Origin: Oxyruncus cristatus
Lineage: Eukaryota; Chordata; Aves; Passeriformes; Cotingidae
Assembly: GCA_013399855.1 (NCBI GenBank)
Contig: VXAY01004335.1
Coordinates: 299,089 to 363,088, forward strand
Direction of reading: 5' to 3'
Length of the DNA stretch: 64,000 nt
Shown: positions 1 through 14,700 of the stretch, piece after piece
Position numbering within the stretch: the stretch's first letter is position 1
How the letters are laid out: every line of letters starts with the position of its first letter
Made by a program: the position numbers and the translations under genes
Notes under the pieces: generated by a model
Told to the model about the DNA's origin: nothing
Databases searched by the model: none
What the model saw: only the letters and a program-made list of their open reading frames with translations

Positions 1-3000
1 TAATTTGCTACTTTTAATTTGTTCTTGATCAAGAACCGTAAATTTTCATCAAATAAACTTTCATATATGTATACAAACCACAAGGAAAATTTACTGCATC
101 TAAGATTGAAATGACTTTTAATCTACGTCTCTGAAGACTTTGATCTTGTTTACCTACTGCAACCAAATATTGATATTTTGTAAGGTCAAATTCTTCAGAA
201 CTATATTTTTCCCTCTGATTGACAACGCAGGAAAATCCATTTGGTGGTTTTAGACCACGACATTTTCTTTCCATAGACAGAAATGTATAAAGGAAGAGAT
301 AGAACCTAAGAGAATGCTTGTGGTTGTTGGCTCAATATTGTCACTAAATCTGTATTTCAAAGAATATGAGGTGCGGAGTACAAGCTGAGGTAAGGAGGAG
401 AAAGAGACAAATTTACCCCCTTTGATTATGACTCCCTTGGTCCTTATTAGAATCCTAACTTTTCTCTTGCTGAAATTCTTTCCACCAAAGCTGGGATTTT
501 GCTACTGTGCTGTATTTTAACACTCTCTTCCCTTGTGGCCATCTTTCTGCCTCTGACTGACATTTGTACAGTACACAGTGCAAATTGCTAGACACGTATT
601 TTGAAAATCAATGTCAAAAGAATGACCGTTCTGGTGTGGGTATTCTTATACCCTATGGCCCTAGGAAATATTTAGAAAAACTGTCAAACAATCTCCAAAT
701 ACTGACTTGACAGTTCTTAACTTTTGTACAGTTTGCATGTTTCATGTCTGCTTCTTTTACTGATGTTATCTTACTCAACCTGATGTGGTTTTGAAAAGTG
801 TGTACATAAACATCCAGTTCACACAAGGAAGTAGAAAGCTAACAGAAATAAAATCATGAGAAAGCTTCACAATTTATTCACAGTCTGTGTTTTTTCTGTT
901 ATGTATACTAAACAGGCATCTCAACAGGGAAATATGTGATTTTGGAGGCAAGGGAAGGATCTAGACATTCTTATATTGTTGAACAGTGGCTATTTTGCTC
1001 TAATGTTTAGGATTATGATTACCTACCGAGAAAAAAATATATCCAGGCACAGTGTCTTTGGTTCATTAGTACTTCAGCAGACCTCACTTTCAATTCTTGA
1101 TCTATGAGGGTTAAAATCCCTCAATGTGTTTTGTGATCTTTCACAAGTTACACTTTTTGATGGTGTTGCATAAGAGAAGTTCACTAGGGAGCATTTTTAA
1201 AAGACACCAGTGACAATTCCAAGAAAGACAATCTCTTTGCCAGCCTTCTCCATCTCAGGCACTATTTTCAAAAATTGAAGTCTAAGTTTTAAAATCACAT
1301 CTCAACACTTGCTTACTTACTAAGGAATGTTTGGTTTATACTTTTTGGCCTTTTTTCATCAACTTCTGCATCAGACTTGATCTGCATTACATGGGAAATA
1401 ATTTTGAAGAAAAGTATTTGAAAAAGCTTATAAATCAGGATTACTCATGCTTCCATCTGTTTTCTAATGGCTGAATTGGGAACTACTGTGCAGCTTTTTC
1501 TCACTTTTTTAGAGCTATGAATAGCTACAAATACAGAAAAAAAAAATTTCCTTTATCTAGTCGAACTAAATTTTGTGTTCTTAAATTGTTCTGTAGTAGT
1601 GGAAATTTACAGGTGCCAATGCCCATATTGTTTAATGCTGAAGTATTTTCTCACTTACCTACAGTCTCACAATCTATTAAGGTAGTAAAGTGATCTAGAA
1701 AACTTTGATGTAGAGCCTTATAGATATTGCTGTAGAGAACTAATGACAACCTCTGTTAGAATTTAACCTTTGTACAACCATATATATATGTTTCCATTAT
1801 TTTGCCTCATGAGATCCCTCAGAGGGTATATGTGAATATGTCCTGGGGGGGGATGGGGTTGTTTTGATAAGAGATTTATCTAACAAAGTTTTTGTGGGTT
1901 GGTTTGTTTGTTTGTTTGTTTGTTTTTTAATGAGTGAATAATGACAGGCATTGATACATGAATGTAATACGTTTATTTCCAACTTGAAGTTCCTAGTAAA
2001 ATATATAACTGGTTATAACAGAATCCTTTCATATGAACACATCTCTCACACACAGTTAATGTTAGCAAACCTACATTTGGGATTCCAAACACCGTAAGCT
2101 TATAATTCGCTGTATACTAAGAAATTTATAGAACATAAATTCAACAAGCTTGTGTTTTTTCCCTCCGTTAGTGCTTGGTACCACCAAATAGAATTCCTTT
2201 ATTGGACCCAAAAGATTATTTTCCTCCTTTCTCAGTTATACCTCTTGGTTTATCAGCATCAGTGAGAAATTATTCCCTGGAGGACAATACTTTCCTGTAA
2301 AGAGAACTAAAATCATACTTATAAAAAAAACCCCAAAACCTAAACAAAACACACCACATTCCTAACTCCAACATTTGATATAACAAAATTTCAAATACCA
2401 GGAAACACTGAGGTTTTTTACAAAATTATTTAAAGAGAACATGATAATTAATTCATTGCAGCAACTACAGTCAGCAGCAGCAGCCCTCTGAGAGCTGGTT
2501 GCCTACCAGTATATGGCATTGATGCCAGGAGAAGAAGACTTGATTCCAGTAATGTTTCTTTATTATCATACATCTACCACTTTATTATCATAAATTACTT
2601 TGTCATTAAGACCATAATGAATTCCAAATGAATCTTTGGAATCTAGAACATGAAAATTGATTCATATACTTTGAAAAAATTTTGCAGATAAAATCAGATA
2701 GCTTGTTCCCTTAGACTGAAAAAGGCCTATACCAGTCAACCTTTCTGCAAAATACATATAGACTGTCATTTGAGACTGAAAACAATCCTTGGTATTTCAA
2801 ATGCAGAAGGACAGGAAACTATTTTACAATTACTTGGAAGAAAGAACAAGCCACACAAAAAAAGGAATTATAGTCCTCCAACGGCAATGATGTTTTCTTA
2901 AACGTGTGAAATAAACATAAGAAATTTTTTTAACATTATAGCAACTTGGCTGCTAGTAAAATTAATAACCTAAAGCAAATTAATTACATGTAAAAATGAT

Positions 3001-4099
3001 AACTTGGGTAACGTTACTGAGGCAGAAGAAGAGATCAAATTTATTTGAACAGTAAGAAAATAGAAAACTATTAGAGCATTAAAACCAGTGAAAAAAGCGT
3101 ATAAAACCTCTTATTAAAAGCATACAAATAGTGTTAAGATAAACGTTGGTATCCCTGGTACTAGCCTCATTAACTGTAAATATTGTGGGGTACAGTGGGC
3201 TGTAGAAAGCTTTTTCAATATTTTGGTCACAACCTGAACTTATCTTGTCGAGATGATTAATTTCCTGAAGTGAGCCACAGAAATGAACCAGCAACAAGAA
3301 TTAAAGAGTTGAAATTGCTACATAAGGTGAGATCTTATATATAAGCTTTTGTGTCATTGCACCCCGTGAAACAAAGCCCAAAACATTTAGTGCAGTTCCA
3401 AATACCTTGTGGATTTTGAAGCCTAAATTCTCTTATTTTGGCCTACCGTGTAAAGTGGTGTCACAATTAAAAGGTTCCAGAGAAGTATATCTGAATTCTT
3501 CTCCACAGGTTATAAAAACAGTGCTAGAAAGCAGCTTTATGAATTAAAAGGGAGAAAACATTAGCTTCTCCTACCACAGAAAATTACGTAATGAGTACTT
3601 ACAAGCACAGGGATTGCAAAGCTCATCAAAGGAGCAGTGTATGCATTTGATCACAAAACCTCTCACACCCATGCTCTATCCATCCTCTATAGCTCTAATA
3701 AGGCAACTGTGTACAAACACTTAGTGATCTAAGTCTCTGTATTGGTCTGTAACGGACAAATTGATTAGAAGTGTAGGTTCATTTAAAGCATTTCTGATGT
3801 AATCTTTTCAATAGCACATTTTTCAAGCTCTACTGTCAAGAACACTTGGTAGGTGGGTATTTTAGCTAGGGCCATTAAGCTTCTTCCTCAGAGATCTTCA
3901 GAGAGATTGGCTTGAGGCTATTGCTAATGTTCATAAATTACACTTTCAGGTTACTGTAGATACACCAGAGTGTAACAGTCCAGAAAGCATATCTAAGAAC
4001 ATGCATTATCTGTTACTTGAATGACAAAGTTAAGAGATCTGTTCTTTACAGGGACAAAAGTCAAAATCAGGGAGATTTTAATGGGAAGATTGCCATCAA
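1..4099. other. AT-rich non-coding DNA, no gene recognised
   Basis: No coding exon, RNA gene or recognisable transposon was found here. The only distinct item is a short (TTTG)n run near 1.9 kb. An 81-codon open frame on the minus strand at 29-274 has a normal amino-acid mix, but I recognise no domain and see no convincing splice acceptor before it. Confidence 0.6.
1899..1928. repeat. (TTTG)n simple repeat
   Basis: About six tandem TTTG units followed by a T run. It is a plain tetranucleotide microsatellite with no sign of a linked transposon tail. Confidence 0.85.
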
Positions 4100-5305
4100 T
4101 CATGCTTGACCAATCTGATAGCCTTCTATGATGTCATGGCAACATGAGTTAACAAGGGCAGAGCAGTGGGTGTTGTCTACCTTGACTTCAGCAAGGCTTT
4201 TGTCACTAGCTCAGGAAATACAGGTTAGACAAATGCACAGTTAGATGGATCAAGAACTAGCTGAATGGCAGAGCTCAGAGGGCCATGATCAGTGGAACAG
4301 AATCTAGCTGGAGGCCTGTAGTCAGTGGTGTTTCCCAGGGATCAATACTAGGTCCAGTCTTATTCAATTTGTTTATCAATGACCTGAATGAAGGGATAAG
4401 ATATACCCTTAGAAAATTTGCTGATGATTCCAAATTGGGGGGAGTGGCTGATACACCTGAAGGCTGTGCTGCCATTCAGCTGGACCTTGATACTCTGGAG
4501 AGTTGGGTGAGAGAAACCTAATGTGGTTCAACCATGGCAAGTGTAGGGTCCTGCACCTGGGGATGAATAACTCCAAGTACCAGTACAGGTTGGGGGCTGA
4601 CTTATTAGAGAGCAGCTCTGCGGAGAAAGACCTGGGAATCTTGGTGCATGACAGATTGGCTAAGAGCCAGCAGTGTGCCCTTGCAGCCAGGAGGACCAAT
4701 GGAATCCTAGGGTAAATCAGGAAGAGCACAGCCAGCAGGTAGAGAAAGGTGATCATCCCCCTCTACTTGGACCTAGAAAGGTCACATCTGGTATCTTGTG
4801 TCCAGTTCTGGGCTCTTCAGCACAAGAAAGACAAGAAGCTACTGGGAAGGATCCAGTGGAGGGCCATTAAGATGATTATGAGTCTGCACCATCTCTTTTG
4901 TAAGTGGAGACTGCAGGAGCTGGTCCTGTTTAGTCTAGAGAAGACTGAGAGGGGATCTCATCAATACATACAAGTATCTCTAAGATGGGTGTCAAGAGGA
5001 TGGTGCCAGACTGTTTTCAGTGGTGCCCAGTGACAGGATAAGGAGCAACGCTCGTAAACAAAAACGCAGGAGGTCCCACCTCAACATGAGGAAGAACTTA
5101 TTTACATTGAGGGTGGCAGAGCACTAGAACAGGCTGCCCAGGGAGGTTGTGGAGTTTCCCTCTCTGGAGATACTCAAAACCCACCTGGATGCATTCCTGT
5201 GTAACCTACTTTTAGTGACCCTGCCTTGGAAGGAGTGTTGGACTGGATGATCTCCGCAGTTCCCTTTCAACCTTAGCAATTCTGTGATTCTGTCATCCTG
5301 TGATC
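4100..5305 (+). mobile_element. CR1 LINE fragment, 3' part of ORF2 plus 3' end
   Basis: This is a 5'-truncated CR1 retrotransposon, the dominant LINE family of birds. The first 450 bases encode the end of the reverse-transcriptase palm, including the catalytic-type FADD motif followed by SKLGG and a '[16 protein letters not shown]' block, both typical of CR1. After it come the family's usual C-terminal blocks ('LESSSAEKDLGILV', and the 'EKTERG' region now split across frames). The element ends with the CR1 3' end near 5265-5305, with the tail-like string 'attctgtgattctgt'. The 5' truncation near 4100 is usual for target-primed reverse transcription. Several frameshifts show it is dead. The exact 5' edge is uncertain by some tens of bases. 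Confidence 0.93.
4285..4715 (+). pseudogene. CR1 reverse transcriptase remnant (broken ORF2)
   Basis: Two overlapping frames carry successive parts of one CR1 reverse transcriptase. The first (4285-4521) runs through the palm motif FADD. The second (4503-4715) continues with 'GKCRVLHLGMNNSKYQYRLG' and ends at a stop where the family normally continues. The switch of frame near 4500-4520, together with stops further on, means no full product can be made. The CR1 protein nicks the target and reverse-transcribes its own RNA; here only the C-terminal third is left. Confidence 0.9.
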
Positions 5306-8300
5306 ACCATTAATGCACATGTTAGGCCTAGATAAAAACTGATATCTTTAGGTAGCAGAATGGACAAAAATTGTAAAATTATTGCAGAACCTTCAAATTA
5401 TTTTTCTTTATTTGTTTTAGGGATTTTTTTTTTTTAATCCAGATCTACGACACATCTACTTTGAAACACATCTGTCAAGATTGTTTGGTTTTGTGTCCTT
5501 TTAACTTCAAAACAAAAAGGAAAAATTTTATGAATACACATTTGGATACCAGTGGTAGGGAGGGTGATGCTCTAACTGAAAGAATGGATTTTGATACCTA
5601 CAGGGGGTTTATTGATTTCCAATTTAGGATATCAAGCAGAGAGCTAGGAAGAAGAATACACATTAAAATTATATACATATGTATGCATATATGTGAGTCT
5701 GTGTGTGTGTTTACCATTACAATTTACATATACTTTTATATTTACTTGTTCACAGTAGTGTTCAATGTTCTTAATCTTCATTTTCATAAATGGTCTCCAT
5801 TTTTCAAAAAATACAGAAGAATAAAGAGTCCTAATTTTTGCAGAACAAAAGGTTTGAAAGGTCACTCAAAAAGCTGAAAATAAATACATAAAATTAATTT
5901 AAAAATTTTGTGAACATTTGATTAACCTTAGAAGTTAAAAACATTTTGAGTCAGCTCTTTCCAGTTCTGAGAGGCTAGGAAGGGACCAGCTGTTGATGAT
6001 CCACTGAATTATATTCTTCATAAATATCACATTGAGAATAATTGTTTTCTACAGGCCACTCTTGTGTGTCACTCCCAAGTCATTATCATTAAACTTCCAT
6101 GTGAAACAGAATTAGAAAAAAGGTAGGGAAGAAAACAGATTTTACACAAGGAAAGATTTCAGGTTTTTGTAAGATAGACATTTGAAGGCAGAATTTGGAA
6201 AAGGCACTGATCAAATAATCAGAAAAATAGCCCTTATGGTAAGCTCCCAACAAAGTCTGAAACAGATGATTTGATGCTCCTGAGGAGGCAATTTACACTG
6301 CTTACGTAAGTGACCTTAGGGGTATCTGACACTTCTAGAAGGCTTGTGAAGCCTAGAAACTCCCTAGGACTTCTGAAAACAAGACTAGCTTAGTGGAATT
6401 TACTGTTAGTAGTCTAAAAGTCCTTTCCATAGCTTAATTTTTTTTGCTGTAAAGAATTATCAGTTACAAGTTTCAGCTCTGGTTTCCAATAACTGCTAAG
6501 TAAAACAGCATATGTCACAAAATATTATGCCCAAAGCAGTATTTCTCATAGTCACAGGTTTTTCAGCTGAGATAAAAAAGGATAAGAATGAAAATAAAAA
6601 TAAGTCAGTGGGGGAAAATAAAACAAGTGTCTGCAAAGAAGATTTCAAGTAAACTGTCAGAGGCTTTATCATGAAATTGTGATGTAATATGGGGAAGGAG
6701 GTATGTAGTGCAAGTTATTCCATTTTATTCATTCATGGAACAGAGTGCCTGTTTGGTAAATCCCTGAAGAAAGCCTGTAGTAGTGGGTAATGATATACAT
6801 AATTATTCACTAATTATTAGCTAATTGTTCTGATAGAAGCCTGTGATGTTTCTTATTGGTCCTCAAAGGATTTTTTTTACACCAGTAAGTATATCTCCAA
6901 CATATATGTAGCAAAGTCAAATCTAGTTAGAATAAGGTAGTATATTGTACAGCCAGCTCTGTCAAACCATTGGGAACACTCACACCATGTTGATGGACTA
7001 AATCAGGAGTAAAGGCTGCCTGGGTTCTCTGATAAATCCAAGCAGTTCTTGGTTTTAGGAATCCAAAGTAGCAAGGCAGTTCAGTTTGCACTATACAAGC
7101 AGTTTGTGCACTGAAATATTGCATTTTTCCTTCCCCTTTCTTATCTCCCATAAAAAATAAGTATAGGGTATATTGTAACTAATGCTTCAAGGACTAGAGG
7201 GAAAAACAGAAAGAAACAACCAAAAAGTAACAAAACATGAACAAACAAGTGAACAAACAAAGAGAAAAGAGGGGAGAAAAGAGAACTGTAAGATTATGCT
7301 CTGTGATTATAAATTCTTCTATCAAACAGAATACTGTAGAATTGTTCCAAGGCAGTACTTTCTCTTTAAGTGAGGAATATGGGGTGAAAACTGGCTGACA
7401 CTTCTGCACTAGCAAAGTACAGTGATTTCTACCACATCTTTTACTTCTGGAAGAAACAGAGGTCATTTTAAAAACAAAGGTGAAGAATAAGTGATGATAA
7501 TGTACAGTAGTTTTCTAAGATCTGATTCAGCAAGGGCCTTTCAGAGAAAAGGTACTTGTAGTGTTTGCTTACAATAGGTGGGATAAGTGGAAGAAAGAAG
7601 GAAAACCAGAACTGCTGACAACACAACCCCGAGTAAACTATAGCTTTTGAAGGAGCTCAGGTGATTTTATTTAGTTGAAACAGAGACACTTCAAAGATCA
7701 TTGTTCTCCCTTGCTATACAGTGGGGGTTGAGAGCAATACTAAACCAAAATCAGGGATTTACGAGCGTAAAAAATTATTTCCTGTGAAGTCTAGGATTTC
7801 CTTGGAGATTATGTTTTTATATGCTGGATCCCATTTGGCTGAGAATACTGGACAAGGTGGTAGCTCAGGTGCAATTTATGAAGATACTAATTGTAGTCAT
7901 TAGGAAGTCAGCTCTTCTGATGGTATAGCAGCAAAACTTTGCCTGTAGCCAGGCAGAAATGTACAAGAATTGTGACAAAGTAACTCCAGTTCAGAATGTT
8001 TGGAAACATTGCACAGTGGCTTTTAAAATGTTTGCCATTGAAAGTAACGGATTTTATTTGCTTTTAAGCTCTGTTCTGGAATCAGTAATGATCTTCTCCA
8101 TTAAATCAAGACTGTTTCTACTCGCTGATGTTCCTTGCAGTATGGCCCATAATTTTATTACTCCATGCTTTTCTCACAGACTTCAGTAACCGACTGGCAA
8201 AACTACAGCATCTAGGAAAGTTTTTGCACTTGGCACCAAGAGACACAGAGTTCCTAAGCTCATTTCATTTGTGACTCTTGAAAGCTTGCAATCAAGTCAT

Positions 8301-10749
8301 GTATCTTCAGCATGAAACTCCAAGGAATTGCACAGACAGAGCTCAAAGAGCAGAAGAAAGCTAAAACAGTGGTAGAAAATGTAAGGAGGACTAGGAGGGG
8401 ATACAGGTAACACAGAAGCAATAGACAGCATAAGCTTCAAGAGGGAAGACATGGAATCTTGTAGTAAAAAGAAAAAAAAAAAAAAACAAAACAAAAAAGG
8501 AAAACAAAAGGTAACATTTTGGTGATCCCCTAACCTTCAAAAGGCAGTCTACAGAGTCACTGAAGAGAGAGCTTACAGCTATGACTTCCTCTGAGGCTTC
8601 ATCTTGTGTGAAAGGTGTAGATTGAGATGATTAATAAGATTGACCTTTCAGGACCAAGACTCTGCCTATCAGTCAATTAAAAAAAAAAACAAACCAAAAA
8701 CAACTAAGGAAAACAAAACCAAAACAACAATAAAGAAGTCTCAGCAATCCCAGATTTATCACTGATTCAGTTAAACACATAATAAGTTTTTTTTCTTTAA
8801 TGTTGAAGGTAGTTTCTCTCATTCGACTACTTCTGCTTTGCTGTCAGACATTCAGCTCTCTTTAATACAAAGTGTTCCCAGGACACCTATCCTTTACCCA
8901 GAGTATACCCAGGATGCTTGTCCTTTGGAACATTTAGCCTTTACAGCGTATCTTCCTTTCTGTTGTGGAATATGAAACTTGCTCCTTTCTGCATGTTGCC
9001 ATAATATGTTCTGATCAGTAGAATTCATATGTCATTTTCATTTTGAACAGAAGTAGGGCAGAGTAAGGTACACAGCTGGTGCCAGGGAACCAGCTTCCCA
9101 TTACTGTTCTCTGAAGGGAGCTTATTAGTGACACTGTGCACTCTTCAACTGAGCCACTGAATTACAATGAACGTGTGGAGCCCAATTCTTCTCCCAGTGT
9201 CATCAATGACAAAATGCTCACAGACTGCACTGAAATCTATATAAAACAATTTGGCAGTATCAGGACCTTGCCTCTTTAGATTTCGTTTTTCTCTTTCCGA
9301 ATCACCCATATAATGCGGAAGAAAAATAATAGTCAGAACCCAGACAAGAGGTATGTGAAAGAAGTAGTATAATGATTTTTATGGGACAAGAATGGCTAAT
9401 TTAAGCTTCAGATGAGGTTATGGTCAAGGGCTAGGACCATTAGGGCTGCTATTAGATGTCTCTTCAAATGTACTTGGAGCCAGACTGTCCCTCTGAAATC
9501 ATGAGTCAAGAACTGCCCCAATAATAAATACATGCTTTCAGAGCATTTTCAATCAAAACAGGAAAAAAATTAAGGAGAGGAAAAAGGAAGAAAGACATGA
9601 AAACAAGCAGTGAACTGGAGTTACAGGGACAACATCTAAGAAATCTCATAAATGGTAGATGTTATCACTGGTTGGTCAAGTCTGTACTTTTCAGTATATC
9701 ACATCAGTTTACAGACACTCTCAGTACCACGTCTTGCTCTAAAATATGAGAATGTGATTCTTAAGAAGTTATGGGAAATAAAAATTATAACTAAAAAGTC
9801 AACACAAGTAGCTCACTGGCAGAACAAAAAATCTAAGAAGGAAGGGCCAAAGGTTACTTATACCGGTCTGAAATGAGTACATACATCAGAAGCCTGTTGA
9901 AACCACAAAGGAGGTCAAATAAAAGAACCTTTATTGATAATGGGCTTCTGGGAGGAAGTGAGGGTAAACATTTTTTGTAGTTCTTCTACACTATTATTCT
10001 TACTTTCCTGAGGCAGTCTCACTTGAAAATGCTTCAGTGAAAGAGAAGTTAATCTAAACGACCATGCCGAAATATTAGGAAAAGGCAACATTCCAACATA
10101 CCAAAATTTTTAAGGCAAATCATACTTCAAAAATCATCATTTCATGTGATTTCCAGAGAAGTAGGAGTTTAAGTACATCACTGATAAGACACCTGGTCTG
10201 GCATGTATTTAGAAATCTCAGTCAGAGAGGGAATTTTCTAACAAATCTGTGGACTAAAGCTTTGATTAATTTTTAAAGCATTAAGAAACAGAATCACCGA
10301 ACTAGGAACTGTTAGTTGGCAACACTATACATTGTATAACAGAGCTAAAAATAAGAGTGGTTTTAGTGTCAGAAATCTGATGTTAGAATCACTGGGGACT
10401 TGTAGGTAGAAACAACATAAGACAAACATTAATCTGGTTTGGGATCGAAGGATCTTCCATCAGTCCATGAGAATAATGCTATTACAGTTACAAGCAGAAG
10501 AAAAATCACACCAAATAGTCCCGCACTCAAATAAGAATTTCACCAATAAAGCACAACTTATGGGAGTATAGACTGCCCTTTCCCAAGAGGTATATTGGAA
10601 AAGAGGCAGATAGACAATTTCAGGGAACAGCTTCAGCAACCTGGCACAAATCCAGCCCACAATATACACAAAAGGAGAAATACATGCTCCCTACTGCTTT
10701 ACAACAGTGCTGAGGTCTTAGGAATGATCTGTGGACTTTAGAATGGGAC
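5306..10749. other. AT-rich non-coding DNA, no gene recognised
   Basis: No supported gene or transposon. A 138-codon open frame at 5461-5877 plus is the longest uninterrupted frame here, but much of it translates a TA/TG-rich stretch into Ile/Tyr runs, so I treat it as chance. A-rich runs occur near 8465-8505 and 8680-8730. Confidence 0.6.
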
Positions 10750-11765
10750 AATTATTCTAGTCGAAGGAGCCTCAGCAGGGTCCTGGGGCAGCCTCCCACT
10801 CCAACCAGGTCAACAATGATTAAGCTGCTCAGGGCTTCGACCACATATCTCAAAAACCTTTGAGGAGTTTCATTCCTTAAACTCTCTGGACAACCTGCTT
10901 GAATGCTTAATTATCTTGTTTGACAAATTTTCCTTATATCCAGTTTGATTGTTCCCCATTGCAATTTATGATCACTATCTCTCATTCCCTCCCCAACCTC
11001 ATTTGAACTTCATTAAAGAGTCTGGTGCCATCTTTTTGATGACATCCCTGTAAGTATTGGAGAACTACTGTTAGATCCACTCAAAGCAATCTCTACTCCA
11101 GGCTTAATAAGTCCCAGTTTTTCTGCCTCTTGTCACAGAATAGGTGTTACACTCCCTGACCAGATGAACTTGCTTCTATTTATCAAAACATTTAGTGCCC
11201 TGGAGCTCCCTAAAGTGAATGCAATATTTCAGGGGAAGTAGTCAATGCTTCTCAGAGGAGAGAAATCATGTCCTTCAATACACTGGCTACAGTTTAGTGC
11301 TGATACCAGCCCATTCCTACAGTCTAAGTCTGTCTGAATGGCTCATGTATTCTCAGTTTGTTCTCAGATTTGATGAGGCTGCACCCCATCTCCTCTTCTA
11401 GGTTAAAGGTATTGAACAGAATAAAAGATATTGAATAGTCTCTGGATTGACCCCTGAGGAACTCTGCTAACTGGCAATATTTGCCACCACACTGTAAGTC
11501 TGACAAATCACATTTTCACCCACCTAGTAGTCCTCATATCTAAGAACTTAACATCTTAACTTGGATGCAGGGATGCTGTGGAGACCATGAGGAAAGTCCT
11601 GCTACAGGAGAGATAAACAAGATTCACTGCCCTTCTCTTATGCGGAGTCATTTTATCATAAATGGTGACCAGGTTTGTCTGAAAAGATCAACCTATGTTT
11701 GTTATTCCCAAGCACCATTTTCTCCTTCATGTACCAAGAAATGGCTTTCAAAAGGTAAAATATTC
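10750..11765 (-). mobile_element. Old CR1 LINE fragment, minus strand
   Basis: Read on the plus strand this is the reverse complement of a CR1 3' half. Successive landmarks survive: the 'ggcagcctcccactccaac' block, the 'ccttatatccag' block, 'ctactccaggcttaataag' with 'cccagtttttctgcctcttg', the 'cctgaccagatgaacttgct' block, 'gacccctgaggaactctgct', and 'gtgaccaggtttgtctgaaaa'. Their order matches CR1 read from 3' end towards 5'. Divergence is high, with many indels and few CpGs, so the copy is much older than the one at 4.1-5.3 kb. No usable reading frame remains. Both ends are approximate. Confidence 0.8.
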
Positions 11766-14700
11766 CTCCATACACAAAATCTTATAGGATTAAATATGAC
11801 ACATTATGCTTTTAAAATCTGGTTGGAATTAAGAATAGGAGAGATAGAAATGCAAAGAAGATTTTAATGCAAATAGACTGAATCGATAATCCTCCTCTTA
11901 GAATAAGGTACTTTGCAAATAGGAAGCAATTAAAAAAGCTACTAAAAAATCCACATCCTTCTTTTCTCCCTTTGCACTTTTTATTTATTTTTCTCTTTCT
12001 GAGCATTGTGTCCTTCTGAAGAGAGTAGTATGTTCTTTGGACCCAGGAAGCTGCGGACAAGAGAGACGAGTCCAAAGTAAGATCTCAAGAGTGAGGGCAG
12101 ACTGAGAAACGTTAGGGATGGAAAAACATAACTTTGCAAGGTAAATGTGTGCTTGGAGCTGTCACCAGGATTGAAGGAAGTAGTTGGCACGCCACGCAGA
12201 GGCACAGATGGGATTTCTTACCAAGGCTTCATAGAGCTATCTAGGCACTGGTAACTGGAGTGAGGATTTTGGCACTAAGTTTAATCTGGTCAGAGTCAGG
12301 GTTAGTTTTTCAAAGGTTGCTGAAGGGCGAGAGATTGAAATGGAAGTATGGGAACTTTTTTTGGTGGCAGATAACGGGCCTACATGAGTGTGTGTATATG
12401 TATATGTAAATACAGCTGAAGCAAACTGCTACAAAAAATTAAAGCACTTTATAGAACAACAACAGTCATTTAAATTGAGAGCCACATAATGTATAATTTT
12501 TGAATTTACAAATATAAACCTGGCAGAATTTGGCACTCTTTGTTAGCTAAAAACTTAAAACTTCTTTTATCTGGGATTGCCTGCACTAATATTTTATTTT
12601 CCTGCCATCCCTTTAGTAGCTGATAGAGTCAAGTTCTACAAAAATCTTTGTAGGTTATATTTTTGAGCAATTCACAGGCACAATTTTTTGTCAACTTTTC
12701 AGTGACAGACCCACAGTGAAGGGCACAGCCAGTCATGGAGCTATCACAGCCTTTACCATGAGAGGTTAGGGAGATGCTGCCTCCCTCAGATGGGTCTGTG
12801 TGGTCTTGAGGTTCCTTATACACTGTCTTTACAGCTTTCCTGATCACCTTGAGAGGCAGTGATGAGTGACACCAGCCCAGTCTGGCCTCCCCTGTGCTGA
12901 AACAGACTGTGTTTTTCAGTCTGACTTAACATGCTCCATTGAATTTCAGTAAACATGTCTGTTTATGAGCCTGGTAAACCTAGAGAACAGTTTAAAACTA
13001 TACTCAAATAAATGTATTCCCAGTCAGCCTATCATATGTCAGGGAGTCCCATATATTGCTCCCATTCATGACTCCCAAGTCTCCATTTAATTCTTATCTC
13101 TTGAGGCCATGCATCTCAGAAGTATTCCTCCATACTCTGACTATTTTGCAGAGAAAATGCTTTAAAAAAAAAAAGAGGTTTATCGATGCCTTTTATCCTC
13201 CCAATAGTCCTTTCAGTTATGAATTGCTGTTTCCCTCTTTTTATGTTCCTGTTATTCAGCCGTGTAGCTGATAGTCCAGTTTCTCCTTGTGACCTCTCCT
13301 GTGCTGCCTGTATCTTTTTCCCAAGGGGCTCTTAATGCTATTTCTATTGCTTCTTGCTCTCCTGCATTGTTCTTCCACCCATAACATTCTCTGTTTGCAA
13401 AAGGTTTGGCATTGCTCTGCATATGCTCTTATGCACACTGGACTTGTATGATTGCAGGACTGAGCAGCTCAAGTATGCCCAGCAGATATGCTTCAGATTG
13501 AATCCTTACAAATTATGCTGATCCCACATATGCAGTCTGCAGCAAGAAAGGAATTTCAGCATAGCAGCAGGAGCAATGGTAAAGAAAGTTTTCTCCCATT
13601 AAATCAATTCTGACCCCATCCTAAAGAATAAGTAAGTTTCATTTTGGGATATTTTCAACAGTAAAAGGAATATTATTGCCACAACTCCACTGCATCTCCC
13701 TTGAATTCTTAACTTCTATTGCTAAAATGAATGCTACATAAGAAAATATAGAGGCTAACCAAATAGATCAATACACCTTCAGATATTTGTATGTCCCTAT
13801 ATTTGGACTTTTCTGAAAATGATTTTTCAGAAATTTTTCATTTTCAATAACAGATTTTCATCTGGAGAGTGCTCCAGATAAAACATAACACTGCTACAAA
13901 TGCACTGAATAAAGTTAGAGTGAGTTTCCAAATATCCTTTTGTTGCTTAGAAACAACTTTCTTTAGTGTTAAGGGTAACATATCATTGGCTGTACCTGGA
14001 ATCAAAGCTGTATAGCAATTTTAAACTTGTGTTCACAAGTTCCACTGCGGAACAGACCCTTACATTTACCTCCAGCTTTTGTTTCTCCCATATTTGTTTC
14101 ATTGTCAGGAACACTCCATCATCCTCAATAGTGACATATAAGAGTACACACGAAAATATTATTAATTCATATAGGGAAGCTATGGCTTTTATCTTGTTGT
14201 ATGATTAGGTTTGGGGGATTTCGTTTGTTTGGGGTTTTTGTTTTTATTTCTTGTAAGAAATAAAAATAAATATCTCAGAATAAATAAGAAGTTGAACAGT
14301 ATAAGAAAACTAACGTGAATAAGCATGTTGATGGCTCAGAGGAGATGGACTAACCGAACTGTAGGAAGGTTTTAATCTTTATCATGAAAAGAAACAAGCA
14401 CCCTGGGTAGCTGTATAAATGTCAAAGAGGACAGGATGTTTGATGCATTTGTCAAGTGGCAAATGTATCTTCTGAAATCAGTGAATACTGATTTACATGA
14501 TGAGATAAAGATATGACATCATTCTATCAGAGCCAGACATGTCTCCAGGTAGATTTTTTCCCAACATTCCCTAATGCACAATATGAGTCAGGAAAATGCC
14601 TATAAATTTAAATAATTATTTGAGCTATATAAGGCTTTTGCTCAAGAAAAGGTTTTGTCTTGTCAAGTGTAGTAAAACCAGACCATGATACTTATCCTGC

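Noticed and set aside
29..274. 81-codon open frame, minus strand, with a donor-like AG/GTAAAC inside
   Set aside because: The peptide looks reasonably protein-like, but the upstream acceptor is poor and no family is recognised. It was kept only as a note because its upstream side cannot be linked to any exon here.
5461..5877. 138-codon open frame, plus strand
   Set aside because: Much of it translates a TA/TG-rich stretch into Ile/Tyr-rich peptide, no domain is visible, and one chance frame of this size is expected in 64 kb of AT-rich DNA.
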